From: Chelonoidis abingdonii
Lineage: Eukaryota > Chordata > Testudines > Testudinidae
Reading direction: 5' to 3'
DNA length: 64,000 bases
NCBI RefSeq assembly: GCF_003597395.2
Contig: NC_133770.1
Location: 4,515,326 to 4,579,325 of the forward strand
Shown here: positions 10,401 through 25,201 of the stretch, one piece after another
Layout: every line of letters begins with the position of its first letter
How positions within the stretch are numbered: the stretch's first letter is position 1
Position numbers and translations under genes: made by a program
The notes under the pieces: model-generated
The model's input: the letters and a program-made list of their open reading frames with translations, nothing else
Database searches by the model: none
Told to the model about the DNA's origin: nothing

Positions 10401-13400
10401 TATCTGCTCTAAAGACCCATGATGACACTAACATCAAAAATAACTCTTTCATTGTTGATCATTTCAGTGGGATGAATGGAGGAAGGGCATGGGCATGAAG
10501 TCCACGAAAGGAGGGTGGGAACTGGGAGTTGCTGTAGTGAAAGAAATCCAGAGAGAAGAATAGAAGATGCACATAAACACAGGAAAGAGAAGAGAAATCA
10601 AGAAAGGAGAATGGGGAAGGAAGAGAAACACAAAGCAAATATAGTGGTTGCCTTATTTTTCCATTTACTAAGTTTGGGTAGATGAATTAATATGAACAAT
10701 TGAGCCATAAATCAAGTAAAATTGCTAGTTAAAACAGTGATACTATTAATGATGCTGAATTGATGGCAAGGACCTCTAACTAAAAGTTCAGTGACTACAA
10801 AAACAGTTCTATTCATGCTCTGTGTGCAAATCTATTGACCTAACTGGGAGTTTTGCTGTCTTTTTTGGTCAGGACTGAGATATTCTTCAACTTAATGCAC
10901 ATAATGTGGGACAGATACTGGACAAAATACTATTTTACACAGAAATCTCTTATTCAAACTATAAAAAGTTGAGTAATTAAATTATTTAATATAGTTTATT
11001 ATTTATAGTTAACTGGTGTCTCTGAGCACTAGAGATCAGGCCATGATGTGCATGTACAGCAACTAGCATCATGTTATATTAATGATTACCCAACTAATTG
11101 CTTTCTATTTAAATACCTCTATCTACTTTAGTCTGGGCCATTTATTTAGTTCTACTGGAAACATTTTCTTAAAATCATGGATGGTCTTTAATTTCGAACA
11201 CACATTTTCTTCATTTAACATCCAACACTTTTTGTACTAAAGAGATCAACAAATAGCTTTGGCATTAAAGATTATAGAATCAAATAACTGTAGAGCTGTA
11301 AGAGACCTAGAGAAGTCATCTAGTCCATCCCTCTGTGCCGAGGCAGAGCCAAATATACCTAGACTATCCTTGTTAGGTGTTTGTCCAGCCTGTTCTTAAA
11401 AACCTCCAGTGATGAGGTATTCCACAACTTCTCTTGGAGGCCTATTCTGGAGCTTAAGGACCCTTATAGTTAGACAGATTTTCCTAATATCTAACCTAGG
11501 GCCTTGTCTACACTGCTACTTTACAGCGCTGAAACTTCCTTGGTCGGGTGTGAAAAAACGCACCCCAGAACGATGCAAGTTTCAGCGCTGTAAAGTGTCA
11601 GTGTAGACAGCGCTACGCGCTGCTACGTGCCACTCCCCTCCTGGGGGCGTGTGTTTTTGGTTTTTTTGGTTTGTTTTTTGGTTTTTCTGTTTTGGTTTTT
11701 TGGTTTTTTTTTTTTTTTTTTTTTTGGTTTTTGTTTGTTTGTTTTTTTTACACCGCTGGGAGAGCTCTCTCCCAGCACTGGAGCCGCAACTACACAGCCA
11801 CGATAGTGCTTCAGCGTGGGTAATGAAGACATCAGCAGCATGGGAGATTTAGGGTATAAAAGCCTGTTACTTATTGTCCTACCTTCAGTGGATATGGAAA
11901 ACAATTGATCACTGTCCTCCTTTATAATAGCTCTCAACAATTTGAAGACTATCCAGTCCCTCCCTCAGTTGTCTTTTCTCAAGGCTAAACATGCCCAGTT
12001 TCCTAACTTTTCCTTACATAAAAGGTTTTGAAAACGTGACCTAATATTTGTAGCTTTCCTGTGGACTCTCCAGTTTGTCCACAGCTTTTGTAAAATGGAG
12101 CAACTAGAACTGGACGCAGTGCTCCAGCTGAGGCCTCACCAGGGGCAATAAAAGCAAGACAGTTGCCTCCTATGTTTTACATATGAGACTCCTACTAATA
12201 CACCCCACAATATTAGCTTTGTTTCATAGCTGCATCACATTGTTGGCTCATATTCAATTTGTGATTCACTATAACCCCCAGATGCTTGTCAGCAGTACTA
12301 CTGCCCAGCCAATTATTCTCCATTTTGTAGTTGTGCATTTGATTTTTTCCTCCCCGAGTCAAGTACTTTGTACTTCTCTTAATCGAATTTTGTGTTGTTT
12401 TCAGACCAAAGATGTAGTCCATGGGCATGGTTTTCAGTTATGTTAAGCACCTCCAAGTAGCTGCAGTCTGCGGGTGCTGAGTGCTTCTGAAAAATCAGGT
12501 TACAAAAAGCACTGACAGATGGTATGGTGGAGATCTGCAATAAAAACAAATGGATAAACAGCTGGTGTGCTGCCTGAGAATGCAAGCAACATGAGGATTG
12601 GCTGTCTTTTGAGTGTCTTTAGTGGGTATGATTTTGGATTCTGACTGAATACTGCAGTAATCTGATCCACAAAATTTTGTTTCTCAAATTGGTCTAATTT
12701 TTACTAATGCAATAGTCTAATTTTGTTTAATAAAACAAGGTTTCTGTTTTTCCTTTAAATTTTAATAGGGGGCCTCTGGGCTGGTTGAAAGAGTTGGCTT
12801 GATGGCAGAGGTGCTCAAAGTCTGCTATTTAGCCACAAAACAGTTACAGCACAGACATCAGCAGTGTCAGCTTCCCCCACACAGTTCTGTTAACATGCCT
12901 CAACTCTGACCTGGAGGGATGTTCCATGTTGCTTCAGTCCTTGGCAGTTCGGTTAGTGTTAATTTTAGTTGTTTGTGACATATACCTGTAGACTGAGACC
13001 ACCAACTTGTTTCATATTAGCTACAAGTATCTGGATTTGGAAAACTTGTCATCTCAGTACTTGTTCCATAGTTTCTGATCAGTACCATTGAAACATTAAA
13101 TTAGCAAGTGTGTCTCTGCTAGTTTCCTTTGAACTAATCTGAAAATAGATTTTTTTTTAAAGGAGCTAAAGAGGCAAATCTAGTATTGTTACTGTTCTGC
13201 TTTTAGCTCAAATCATTGAGTCTAGATATGGTTAATTGTCAGGAAAGTGGTGGTCTTTTGTGTGAAAGTGCTACAACATAGTTGAGTTATTTAAGGATAG
13301 TGATGGCCTTAAAGTTGGGTTTCCTTGCTTTTGTATCCAAGTCTGACATTTTAGTGTTGTTTCTGCATGTGTCTTATTTTTTTTCCTGTAGTGTCAACAG

Positions 13401-16400
13401 TCTGCCAGGTGAGTCTACAAACACAAAAGAAGGCATAGTCCTTGCCCTGGGGCAGCTTACTCTAAAACTTTTTATGGTTTCCTTCCCTGCAGGCTCATAC
13501 GCTGCCTCTGCTCATTATGGGCAAAGTAATATGAAAATGAATGATTCATGTAAGCTTCACTGCTGTCTCCTTCCCCCAAAAAATCAGCTGTGAATCAGCT
13601 GGCAAATAAGAATCTGGTTGGATTAATATTGTTGGCAAAAGCCTATAGCAAGGCCCTCTTGTACAACTTTCAAATAGTGAATGAGAGAGGAGCCTCTAAG
13701 TTTTTCCTTTGACGTAGTGAAGTTTTCTATCCTCTTATTGTAGAAGGGGAAATTGAGGCGTAGAGGTTAAACGACATGTCCATGTTCAAGGTAACACAGC
13801 AAATCTGAGACCGCATCAGGGCTGGTATATTCTATTTCTGATTATTTCCTTTTCCAGCAACTTGACAGCCCTCAAGTTTAACTTCTTTCTGTGAGAGGTG
13901 GGAGTGGGATTCACAAGTCTCTATTAAGAAATAAGAGTGAAAGAAGTGTACTCTTCCAAATATATGCAAACCCCAAGTGCATTTTCCTGAGGGGTGGGGT
14001 GGGAGGAGGACACACTGGAATTCTAACTATAAAGTAGCAGCAAAAATATATATATTTTATTTTTTCTAAATACTGGTATTCTGGAGTGAGGTTACATTTT
14101 GTGCTCTTTTACGTTTTTAATTTTGTTACAGTAGGCTGAAGAAAGTTTCAGAAGCAAAAAAATTTACCTTGTTTTGAGTGCTGGTAAGCAATATGATCTG
14201 AATCAATGAGTATGAATTGAGGAGTCAAGATGTTTAGAGTTCTAATCCTAATTTGATTACTGACTTTTAATGTGGCCTTAGACACAGAAAAACCAAAGCA
14301 CAGAAGAGAGTGTCTATCTGTACAAGGAACACTTCATACTTACCTACTTTTTAGAAATTTTAAGGGTTGGCTCACTTCTTCTGGTGCTTTGAACTTAATG
14401 CACTATATAAAGTTTTTAAAAAGTATTCAAACCATTTTAAATTAATAGAATCATAGAATATCAGGGTTCGAAGGGACCTCAGGAGGTCATCTAGTCCAAC
14501 CCCCTGCTCAAAGCAGGACCAGTTCCCAACTAAATCATCCCAGCCAGGGCTTTGTCAAGCCTGACCTTAAAAACCTCTAAGGAAGGAGATTCCACCACTT
14601 GCCTAGGTAACCCATTCCAGCGCTTCACCACTCTCTGAGTAAAAAAGTTTTTCCTAATATCCAACTTAAACCTCCCCCACTGCAACTTGAGACCATTAGT
14701 CCTTGTTCTGTCATCTGCCACCATTGAAAACAGTCTAGATCCATCCTCTTGAGAACCCCCTTTCAGGTAGTTGAAAGCAGCTATCAAATCCCCTCTCATT
14801 CTTCTCTTCCGCAGACTAAACAATCCCTGTTCCCTCAGCCTCTCCTCATAAGTCATGTGCTCCAGCCTCCTAATCATTTTTGTTGCCCTCCGCTGGACTC
14901 TTTCCAAGTTTTCCACATCCTTCTTGTAATGTGGGACCCAAAACTGGACACAGTACTCCAGGTAAGGCCTTACCAGTGTCGAATAGAGGGGAATGATCAC
15001 ATCCCTCAATCTGCTTGCAGTGCCCCTACTTATACAGCCCAAAATGCTGTTAGCCTTCTTGGCAACAAGGGCACACTGTGGACTCATATCCAGCTTCTTG
15101 TCCACTGTAACCCCTAGTTCCTTTTCTGCAGAACTGCTTCCTAGCCACTCGGTCCCCTAGTCTGAAGCACTGCATGGGATTCTTCCATCCTAAGTGCAGG
15201 ACTCTGCACTTGTCCTTGTTGAACCTCCTCAGGTTTCTTTTGGCCCAGTCCTGTAATTTGTCTAGGTCTCTCTGTATCCTATCCCTACCCTCCAGCGTAT
15301 CTACCTTTCTTCCCAGTTTAGTGTCATCTGCAAACTTGCTGAGGGTGCAGTTCACGCCATCCTCCAGGTCATTAATGAAGATATTGAACAAAACCGGCCC
15401 CAGGACCAACCCTTGGGACACTCCACTTGAAACCGGCTGCCAGCTAGACATGGAGCCATTGATCAGTACCCACTGAGCCCAACAATCTAGCCAGCTTTCT
15501 ATCCATCTTGTAGTCCAATCATCCAGCCCATACTTCTTTAACTTGCTGGCAAGAATACTGTGGGAGACCGTATCAAAAGCTTTGCTAAAGTCAAGGAATA
15601 AACACATCCGCTGCTTTCTCCTCATAGAAGGCAATTAGGTTAGTCAGGCATGACTTGCCCTTGGTGAATCCATGCTGACTGTTCATGATCACTTTCCTTG
15701 CAGTGCTTCAGAATTGATTCCTTGAGGACCTGTTCCATGATTTTTCCAGGGACTGAGGTGAGGCTGACTGGCCTGTAGTTCCCCGGATCCTCCTTCTTCC
15801 CTTCTTTAAAGATGGGCACTACAGTAGCCTTTTTCCAGTCATCCGGGACCTCCCCCGTTCGCCGTGAGTTTTCAGAGATAATGGCCAACAGCTCTGCAAT
15901 CACATCTGCCAACTCCTTTAGCACCCTCGGATGCAGTGCATCCGGCCCCATGGACTTGTGCTCGTCCAGTTTTTCTAAATAGTCTCGAACCACTTCTTTC
16001 TCCACAGAGGGCTGGTCACCTTCTTCCCATACTGTGCTGCCCAGTGCAGCAGTCTGGGAGCTGACCTTTTTTTGAAGACTGAGGCAAAAAAATCATTGAT
16101 TACATTAGCTCTTTCCACATCCTCTGTCACTAGGTTGCCTCCCTCATTCAATAAGGGGCCCACACTTTCCTTGACTTTCTTCTTGTTGCTAATGTACCTG
16201 AGGAAACCTATCTTGTTACTCTTAACATCTCTTGCTAGCTGCAACTCCAAGTGTGATTTGGCCTTCCTGATTTCGCTCACTGCATGCACTGAGCAATATT
16301 GTTTATACTCCTCCCTGGTCATGTGTCCTTCTCACTTCTTGTAAGCTGCTTTTTGCAGTTAAGATCAGCAAGGCATTTCACTGTATACCAAGCTGGTCGC

Positions 16401-19400
16401 CTGCCATATTTACTATTCTTTCTACACATCGGGGATGGTTTTTCCTGCAACCTCAGAAAGGATATTTAAAATACAGCTGCTCCCTGGACTCCTTCCCCTT
16501 CATGTTATTGCTTCCCAGGGGTACTCCTGCGCATTAGCTCGCCTGATGAGAGTCAGAAGATCTGGATTTTTCTGAAGTCCAGTGGTCATATCTCGGCTGC
16601 TCTCCTTTTTCCCCTGTGCTCAGGATCTGATACTCGACCCTACTTCTCATGGTCTAGCTGATCCTCCCACGGTGTTCTGTCCATGCCACTGGTTTTGCTT
16701 CGCCCTACTTAACGATCTTTCTGTCTTGTTTGTGAGAGACGAGGCAAGAGATGCTCTGGCTCTAGTGCTGTGTCTTCTTCAGCACTTGGATCCAGAATAG
16801 TCCCCTGATACACTTCCAAACAACTTCCTGTTGTCTTGTGCTGATTCTGTGGATTGCTCTCCCCAGCTAGTTATCGTAGCGTGTATTAAGGTCTGCCCAT
16901 TGGAGACCCGAGGGCCTGGCATCTAGTAACTTCTGCTAGATTGGCCGGAAGGAAGCCTCATCCACTTCATCCCGCCTGGTCTGGTGGTCTATAGTAGACT
17001 CCCACCATGACATCACCCTTGTTGCTCACACTTCTAAACTTAATCCAGAGACTCTCAGGTTTTTCTGCAGTTTCATACCGGAGCTCTGAGCAGTCATATT
17101 GCTCTCTTACATACAATGCAACTCCCTCACCTTTTCTACCCTGCCTGTCCTTCCTGAACAGTTTATATCCATCCATGATAGTACTCCAGTCATGTGAGTT
17201 ATCCCACCAAGTCTCTGTTATTCCAATCACATCATAGTTCCTTGACTGTGGCAGGACTTCCAGTTCTCCCTGCTTGTTTCCCATGCTTCTTGCATTTGTG
17301 TATAGGCACTTAAGATAACTCACTGGATTGTTTCGCTTTCTCGGTCCGAGACAGGAGTCCTCCCCTCTTGCACTCTCCTGCTCGTGCTTCCTCCCGGTAT
17401 CCCATTTCCCCACTTACCTCAGAGCTTTGGTCTCCTTCCCCCGGTGAACCTAGTTTAAAGCCCTCCTCACTAGGTTAGCCAGCCTGCTTGCGAAGATGCT
17501 CTTTCCTCTCTCCATTAAGTGAAGCCCATCTCTGCCTAGCACTCCTCCTTCTTGGAACACCATCCCATGGTCGAAGAATCCAAAGCCTGTTCTCCGACAC
17601 CACCTGCGTAGTCATTCATTGACTTCCATAATTCGACGATTCCTACCCAGGCCTTTTCCCTGCATGGGGAAGATGGACGAGAAAATTACATATTTGAGGG
17701 GAAATTAAGTTCTGAAGCTGATTTCATATGCGCTGAAACAGGAACGAAGCAAGAGTCAGAGATGGCAGAATGGATCCGCCTTGTGAAATGGGTTTTCATG
17801 GTCAGTAAGGTTGTCCTGTTATTGAACACTTCTATAAAGAAAATTCGTTTAGAGAGGATGAAGATCATGCACAAAATAGCCTTATTGGAAATGGTAGTAT
17901 TTGTCATCTTGGCATGCGCAGATCATATACTGCTTTTGAGGGTGAGAGGATATGTTCTAACATGTAATGATAAGCACAGGCAAGCTACTCCACTTAAGTA
18001 CTGCTGAGGCTTGTACGCCTAAAATTAGACCTGCCAGCTTTTTCTTGAGCATGTGTGCACATGCTGTTTTTGTTGAATAAAGATTTTGTCTTCAGAAACT
18101 TCTGTTAAAATAGAATGGAAACAAGATTATAAAATCTGACACTTGACTTCCCATGCTGTCAGTTTCATACCCTGTTAACTACTGTACATGTTAACTTTGC
18201 AGCTTAGTAATACACATTTTAACTACACTTTTTCCTATGCAATTTAATTGATACGTGTTGAATACTTCTTGAACTGAAAGTTCAAAATATTATGTGACAT
18301 CAGACAAGGTAGAGTGATGACTTTTGTTGTGCACAATTGGCTCAGTTTTCTGGGAATTGCAGGGCTGTTGGTGATTCAGCACAACCCTGTCTGTTCATCT
18401 AAACAGTTGTACAATGAAGAGATTCAGCCACACTAATCGTTTTTTTTTGTTGTTGTTTTTTTTAAGCCCTAAACTGTAGGAGCATCAATTCGTCATCTTT
18501 TCTCTTTTACAGGCATATACACTTACAGCACTGTATGAAAGTTATGAAATGCTTTCCTTCTTGGTTAAATAAGTCTTAAAACTTCAAGAAGACAGAATAT
18601 TTATCAGGAGGCATAATGGCTCTTAGTAGGTAAAACAGAGAGCACTCCTTTTAAGTCATCTGATAGAATCCAGCTCAAATTAGTAAAGAACGCTCTGTGG
18701 TGGCCTATATGAAATGGTTTGGCAATCTTTCTAGTTTATAGTGGGAAGCAATCCACATTACAAAATTACCACAACTGTCTCCCCTTTTGGCGGAGAATTG
18801 AATAATTGAACAGATTTGGAAACCATCTACCCTTTCTGTGTCATGGCTGAGACGCACACACTGGTGAGGCAACTTGGGGAATCTTGTCCTGCCATGTGTT
18901 TGTTCATAATCTTTGAATCGTTAAAACTTCATTCTCCAGATATGTCAGCCTGGCTTCTACAGTTAGTGCTAAGTAACTTACAAATTTAAGCATTTAGTTA
19001 TTGAAATCTTGTGGAGAGAAACCCGTAGCCTTAACAGTAGTCTCCACTTCTTGTATGTTACTTTAGTAAATGGCTTAAATGGTTTTATTGTGGTGTTTAA
19101 CAGGCTAAACTGAGATCACCAGCACCTGATATGTAGGTAACAGAATGGTTTAACAAAGAAAAGAAATACTTGTAGGAGTTCTGACTGCTGTGTAACTATT
19201 ATGACTTGATGAGCTTCTCACGGTACTCTATATATACGCTCCTGGGGGAATTCTGCACTACTGCGCATGTGCGTACTTAATGAGCCCTGCGTATTTTTAA
19301 ATTTTTTGTGCAGAAAAAAGCTTCTGCCAAAATGTTCTTGCACTTCCACGTTTTGTCCACCTGATGGCACTGTGGCAATAGAACAAAGCAGCAGCTGTCC

Positions 19401-22400
19401 ACCAGTTAGGGGGGAGAGAGCCTGCCTTCTTAACAGTGGGCCAGGTTAGGAGACAGGCTATGGGGAGACAGTGTGGGGTGCTGGGGGTGGGGGTCAGATG
19501 GAATCATAAGGGCTAGTGAGGGAGGACAAACTGGGGCAGGGGCTGAATGGGAGTGGAGGCACAGGACCACAGGGGGAGGGAGGTTCAGGGCCATATGGTG
19601 ATGTGGGAGGGGGTACAGAGCTACATAGGGACAAGGGATGGCTGGGTGGGGATACAGGGACACGGGCAGGCACATAGGGGCATAAGGGGGTGCAGGGCCA
19701 CATGGGGATGGGGGGATAGGAACACATGGACGGGATGCAAAGGCACATGGAGACAGGCAGATGTACCTGACTGAATGGGAGAGGTTAGGGGTCGTCCAGA
19801 GTCTGCATGGGGGAAGCTTCCTAACAATCCCCCCCGCCGCCCCCTAATAACCCTGTTCCATACTTTTCCCACCCATACCTAACAACCCTCCCAAATTCAC
19901 ACCCAGGCTCCTTCTCAGCAATTTACTTCCTATCCCATAGATCCTCCTTTACCCATGACTCCCCCAAGCCTTTACACTGCTTCTGTGGGGTTTGGGGAAT
20001 GTGGTTCTGTATTGTAGTTTAAATGAATTATTACTCAGAGTTCTGGATTAATATGCGCAGTAAGGACTCTGTTTGCCAAAAAAAAATTCCTGAATTGTCT
20101 TTGCTGTCTGTATTGTTAAAGATGTACTTGATGACAGGTCTTTTGAAATAAATGACCAAAAATAATTGAAATTCGTGTGATTATATTGTTGTTTTTGACA
20201 AAATACACAGAATTTTAAAATGTGCACAGAATTTTTAATTTTTTGGTGCAGAATTCCCCCAGAAGTATGTATAGGACTCTGGCTAGACAGAAACAGTGGA
20301 AAAAATAAGGCATTCTGGTTGGGTATTATATCAGTTGTTCACCAGGTAAAGGGCTCAATGATTAGTCTGTTTACTGACCAACTAACATTAGCCTCTCAGT
20401 TTATGTACGAACTGGTCACGCACTGAAGTACTGTGCCTGGGGAAATAAATATGTCCTGGAGAAAAATTACCTGATTATAAGTTGTTGTAAAATTGCAGAA
20501 GTTTGGTCTTCTGGATATATTTTTCCTGATTGTGCATGAACACACTAAAGATTAGTGAAGAGATGCAGCTGGAAGAGTTAATGTGGTATTCACAGGGTAA
20601 CTCTTTTGCGAGAGGAGTAGACAGTGTTTTCCTAGTGAGTTGTATATATCTGAGGGCCAGAATTAGCCTTAGAACTCAATCTGATTTCTATCTCGAATGA
20701 AATATTTAATCATTTTCTGAAGAATATCGAATCCAGTGAATTAATAACGATCCACAGATATTTGCCAACTCTTAGACTAAATCTTAAAGTACAGACTATC
20801 GTGCATCAATCTAAAGCAATATATAAAATAAACAGAAAAAAAGATTTTGTAAATGTGGCTGACTATAATGACTATTCTAATGTAGCTGCTGTTCATGCAG
20901 TTAAATAACTTAATATAAAATCCATGACTGTAAAAACTAACGAATAATGAAACCCCCAAAATAGACAAATGTCCACTCTTTGCTGCTGTATTGCAGAAAT
21001 ACATACCTTATCCCCTCTCGTGGATTATGGCAGTGTGGTTTATTTGGGATTGAAAGGATAGTCCCTGAGAACTAAAACTGAGTTTTGTTTATGTATTTTA
21101 AAGATTATATGAGTCTAAAAGCTAGCAAAAAAAAAAAAGTGCCCTGAAGCTTGCTAGGATTGGTCTTTGAATTGCCAAAGGTATTGCACTGTCTTTCTCC
21201 CCCATCTCCAGTAAGTATGTGTTTGTGTCTTTTAGTATGTTCAGGCAGATGCTCCGACCAATAAAACATTGGCTGGGCTGGTGGTGCAGCTGCTGCAGTT
21301 CCAGGAAGATGCCTTTGGGAAACATGTCACCAATCCTGCCTTCACCAAACTTCCTGTGAGTATTTGAATGCCATGAGCAACTGCCATTATAGCGGTATAC
21401 TTGTTCATCCAGTATTTTTGTTGCCAAATGGCACAATGGCACACTTCTGGCTGAGAAGGTAGATCTGTGACTGTTCTACAGTCGCTACCAGTGCTTAATG
21501 TGGATGAGTGAACAGCTTGATCCTCTTGTCTTGTGAAACAAGCTTTAAGCTATAAACATCGTGCCATTTCAATATTCAGCAACTCATTTGAAAGTGAGGA
21601 GTGGTTTTAATTTTCCAATGCCATAGTAATTTTTGTAGGGTCAAATCTGGGAATATTTTAGTGTAACTTGGATTTTATCTTTATCAGAGAGACCCAGCAA
21701 TACTGATAGCATTATAACTTTCAACTTTGGTCAAAATTTTTTCACCAGATTTCGTAGATTATTCCTCATAATTATGGCTGTGTTTTAATTAGACACTATT
21801 AAATGGATCTAATCAATCTGAAAATCACTCATCTGCCCAGAAATTTGTTTTTCCTCATTGTATTGCAAATAACACTTCAATATTACTGTCAGTTTTTCTT
21901 AGCATATGTGCAACGTGCCTTAGGTGGCATGTTACCAGGATTCGTCACCAAATTTGGTCCTCTGGTTGGATCATTAGTTTCCCCGGCTTGGGCCAGATAC
22001 TGATGGGGCATGCGACATGAACACTGATCCATGCCCCCCATTACTGTCACTGAAAGATTATAAGGAAAATCTTTATTTTTTCCAGTTGGGTTTACAAAGT
22101 GCACTTGATAGTACTTCTTGCATGGACAATTTCACTGTTGCTTTTATATAATTAGTTTCTTCTCTGTGCTGGCCTTGCACACTGAAAGGAGAGAGGGAAA
22201 AATACTTAAAAATAGGAAAATTTAAATTGCAAAATCATAATCATCTGGAGAAATATAAAAGGCAAATATAATGGCCGAAGCTAATTCTACTTTGGACATA
22301 GGTAGTGTGTTTCATCTAAAACTGTAGCAGATTTACAGTTCATACCTTGGAAAAGAACCCATTTTGCAAGCAGGCACTTTTGTCTAGATTTCTCACACAC

Positions 22401-25162
22401 ACACCTCCTCCACGGAGTAGAGCTGCTGCATAACTCAAAGATTATGAATAAAGTAGATTGTAGTGTTCAAGCTGGATGGTGTCACAAACGGTTGCTCTAG
22501 AGTTCTGTAAGTTTTGTTTTTGTTTTTTAAAAAAACCAAACAACCAGGATTCAAATGAAGTGTATTTTTAAAAGAAAGTATTTCTTTGCTTTAGTGCAGG
22601 TTTCTAAGACTCAAACAGCTTTCTGATTTAAACAATATGTGACTGAACTGTACATTTAAGCTTTTTATTTACCTCACTATTCCTCTTTATAGAGTTTCCA
22701 GTGGCTTGAAATGTAGGATCATGTGATGTCTCTTAAACTTGTTTATAGATTCATAGACTCTAGGACTGGAAGGGACATCGAGAGGTCAAGTCCTGTCCCC
22801 TGCCCTCATGGCAGGACCAAATACTGTCCAGGCCATCCCTGATAGACATTTATCTAACCTACTCTTAAATATCTCCAGGGACAGAGATTCCACAACCTCC
22901 CTAGGCAATTTATTCCAATGTTTAACTACCCTGACAGTTAGGAACTTTTTCCTAATGTCCAACCTAAACCTCCCTCACTGCAGTTTAAGCCCATTGCTTC
23001 TTGTTCTATCCTTGGAGGCTAAGATGAACAAGTTTTCTCCCACCTCCTTGTGACACCCTTTTAGATACCTGAAAACAGCCGTCATGTCCCCTCTGTCTTC
23101 TGCTTTCCAAACTAAACAAACTCAATTCTTTCAGCTTTCCTTCATAGGTCATGTTCTCAAGACCTTTAATCATTCTTAAAAGCAGCAAAGAGTCCTGTGG
23201 CACCTTATAGACTAACAGATGTATTGGAGCATGAGCTTTCGTGGGTGAATTCATGCATCCGATGAAGTGGGTGTTCACCCACGAAAGCTCATGCTCCAAT
23301 ATGTCTGTTAGTCTATAAGGTGCCACAGGACTCTTTGCTGCTTTTACAGATCCAGACTAACGTGGCTACCCCTCTGATTCTTAATCATTCTTGTTGCTTT
23401 TCTCTGGACACTCTCCAATTTCTCCACGTCTTTCTTGAAATGCGGTGCCCAGAACTGGACACAATTCTCCAGCTGAGGCCTGACCAGCGCAGAGTAGAGC
23501 GGAAGAATGGCTTTTCGTGTCTTGCTCACAACACCCCTGTTGTTGCATCCTAGAATCATGTTTTGCTTTTTTTTGTTCCTAGTATATAATCTTAAACTGA
23601 TAATCACAGAGTTCTACTTTCTAGGAGCAGTAAAATGGGTTAGCACATTAAAATTAGTTCTTGCCACAAATGCAGTTGTGGTTATAGCTTCATATAATCA
23701 GCAGATTTCCTTTGGATTATAGAACATTAAGGTTGAAGAGGCTGGTGGGCTTTTTTTTATTTTTTTTTTTATTTTAGGGTATTAGAAATACAGGGCAGCT
23801 ACTCTTTCAGTTGAAATGGGGCATGCATACTCTGAGGCTGGAAGGGAAATGTAAAAATAATGAGGTATGCTTGGTGAACTACGGAAAAACTATTCACCCT
23901 AGCAGTGGAAGAACAGAATTACCTTTCTCGACTGCTAAAACTACTAATGGTAATGTTATTTGAGCATATCTATTCTGGTTAGAAAATATATTACCTGAAT
24001 TATAAATACATGACATGAATTCATAACTACCACTAATCTGCAGTAACTATAAAACTGACATCTCTCCTATCATAATCAGTTGGAAAGGTCAATGTAATAA
24101 AATACTACTCCTTAGACTGACTGACTTACAAATCTCTTTATTGCTTTAAATATGGAATCTTCAGTATATTTGTTTTTTTATTGAAATCCTCAGAATAGAC
24201 TTTAAAACCTTAATCCTACCAACTGAGACGAATGGGTTAATACTCCCCAATTTACACCAGTGTTACCTCGATGCATAATTAGCCCATAATACTTTGAGGA
24301 AATGACTTGCAAATTTGGCATGTACCATAGACCATCTAAAAATCTCTTTAAAATGAATGGTGTATTATTAAATATACAAAACCAATGTGCAATAATGTTT
24401 TGAGGGCTGCAAAGAATTGTTGTTGTTGTTGTTCAATATTAATGCCAGTTTGGAAATAATGTGCCTAGAGGTTCCAGTAGAAGATCATGTCTCCGTTATG
24501 CTAGGTACTCTACCCACATGTAATAGAATAATGGTCCCTGTTCAGAAGAGCTTACAGGCTAAGCATATGATGAGGGACAAAAACTGGACACAACAAAGGG
24601 GAAGAAGACTAGTGAGGCCACTGTAATAATAGAGAAGTCACGGAACACTCCCTGTATCAATAATTCCATGATTATTTTAGACTAAGCTTCAGTGTCACGG
24701 ACATTTTATTATGTAGCTTTAAAATGTGGCTATGTAAGAGAGATTTTTTTCACCAAGGATTTTAGCTGTTTACTCGTGACAAAACACAGCTATACATACC
24801 TATTATTAAACAAATAATTTGATAAACAAGAATATCTATGCAAACATCTCAAAATGGCAATTATTAAACACATGCATTTTTCAGTACTTCCAGTCATTAT
24901 AATAATCTAAATATATAGAATTGTATGCAATCAAATTAAGCCTGTAATGACATTTGAATAATTCCTTATTTCTTTCGTTGCTGTATTAAGAACAAGACCC
25001 ACCAACCCTAAATAACCAATAGCCTGGTTGTAAGATGCTCACCTGTGAAGTGAGACATCCAGGTTCAAGTCCTTGTTGCAAATCAGGCAGATCAGGGACT
25101 TGAATTTGAGTCTCCCACAGTACCCTAACCACACAGCTGTTGGCTATTCTGGATCTGGGGTG

Positions 25163-25201
<39 letters not shown>

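Larger units (their letters stand above)
7467..21235 (+). other. SMARCC1: SMARCC1 intron 1
   Basis: 13,769 bp, GT-AG, phase 0. It holds the repeats listed separately. The stretches 8500-11276, 12411-13720, 13835-14440, 17690-19235 and 20270-21230 contain no recognised gene or repeat, only ordinary AT-rich intron sequence. Confidence 0.9.

Noticed and set aside
11623..11940. Lys-rich minus-strand frame with poly-Lys run
   Set aside because: Produced by the T-rich tract inside a MITE.
19430..19872. Overlapping Pro-rich minus-strand frames with Pro/His repeats
   Set aside because: Shadow of the G-rich array inside an inverted-repeat element; no conserved protein pattern.
25018..25165. tRNA gene
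   Set aside because: Has a B-box-like word but no full cloverleaf or acceptor stem; fits a tRNA-like SINE.
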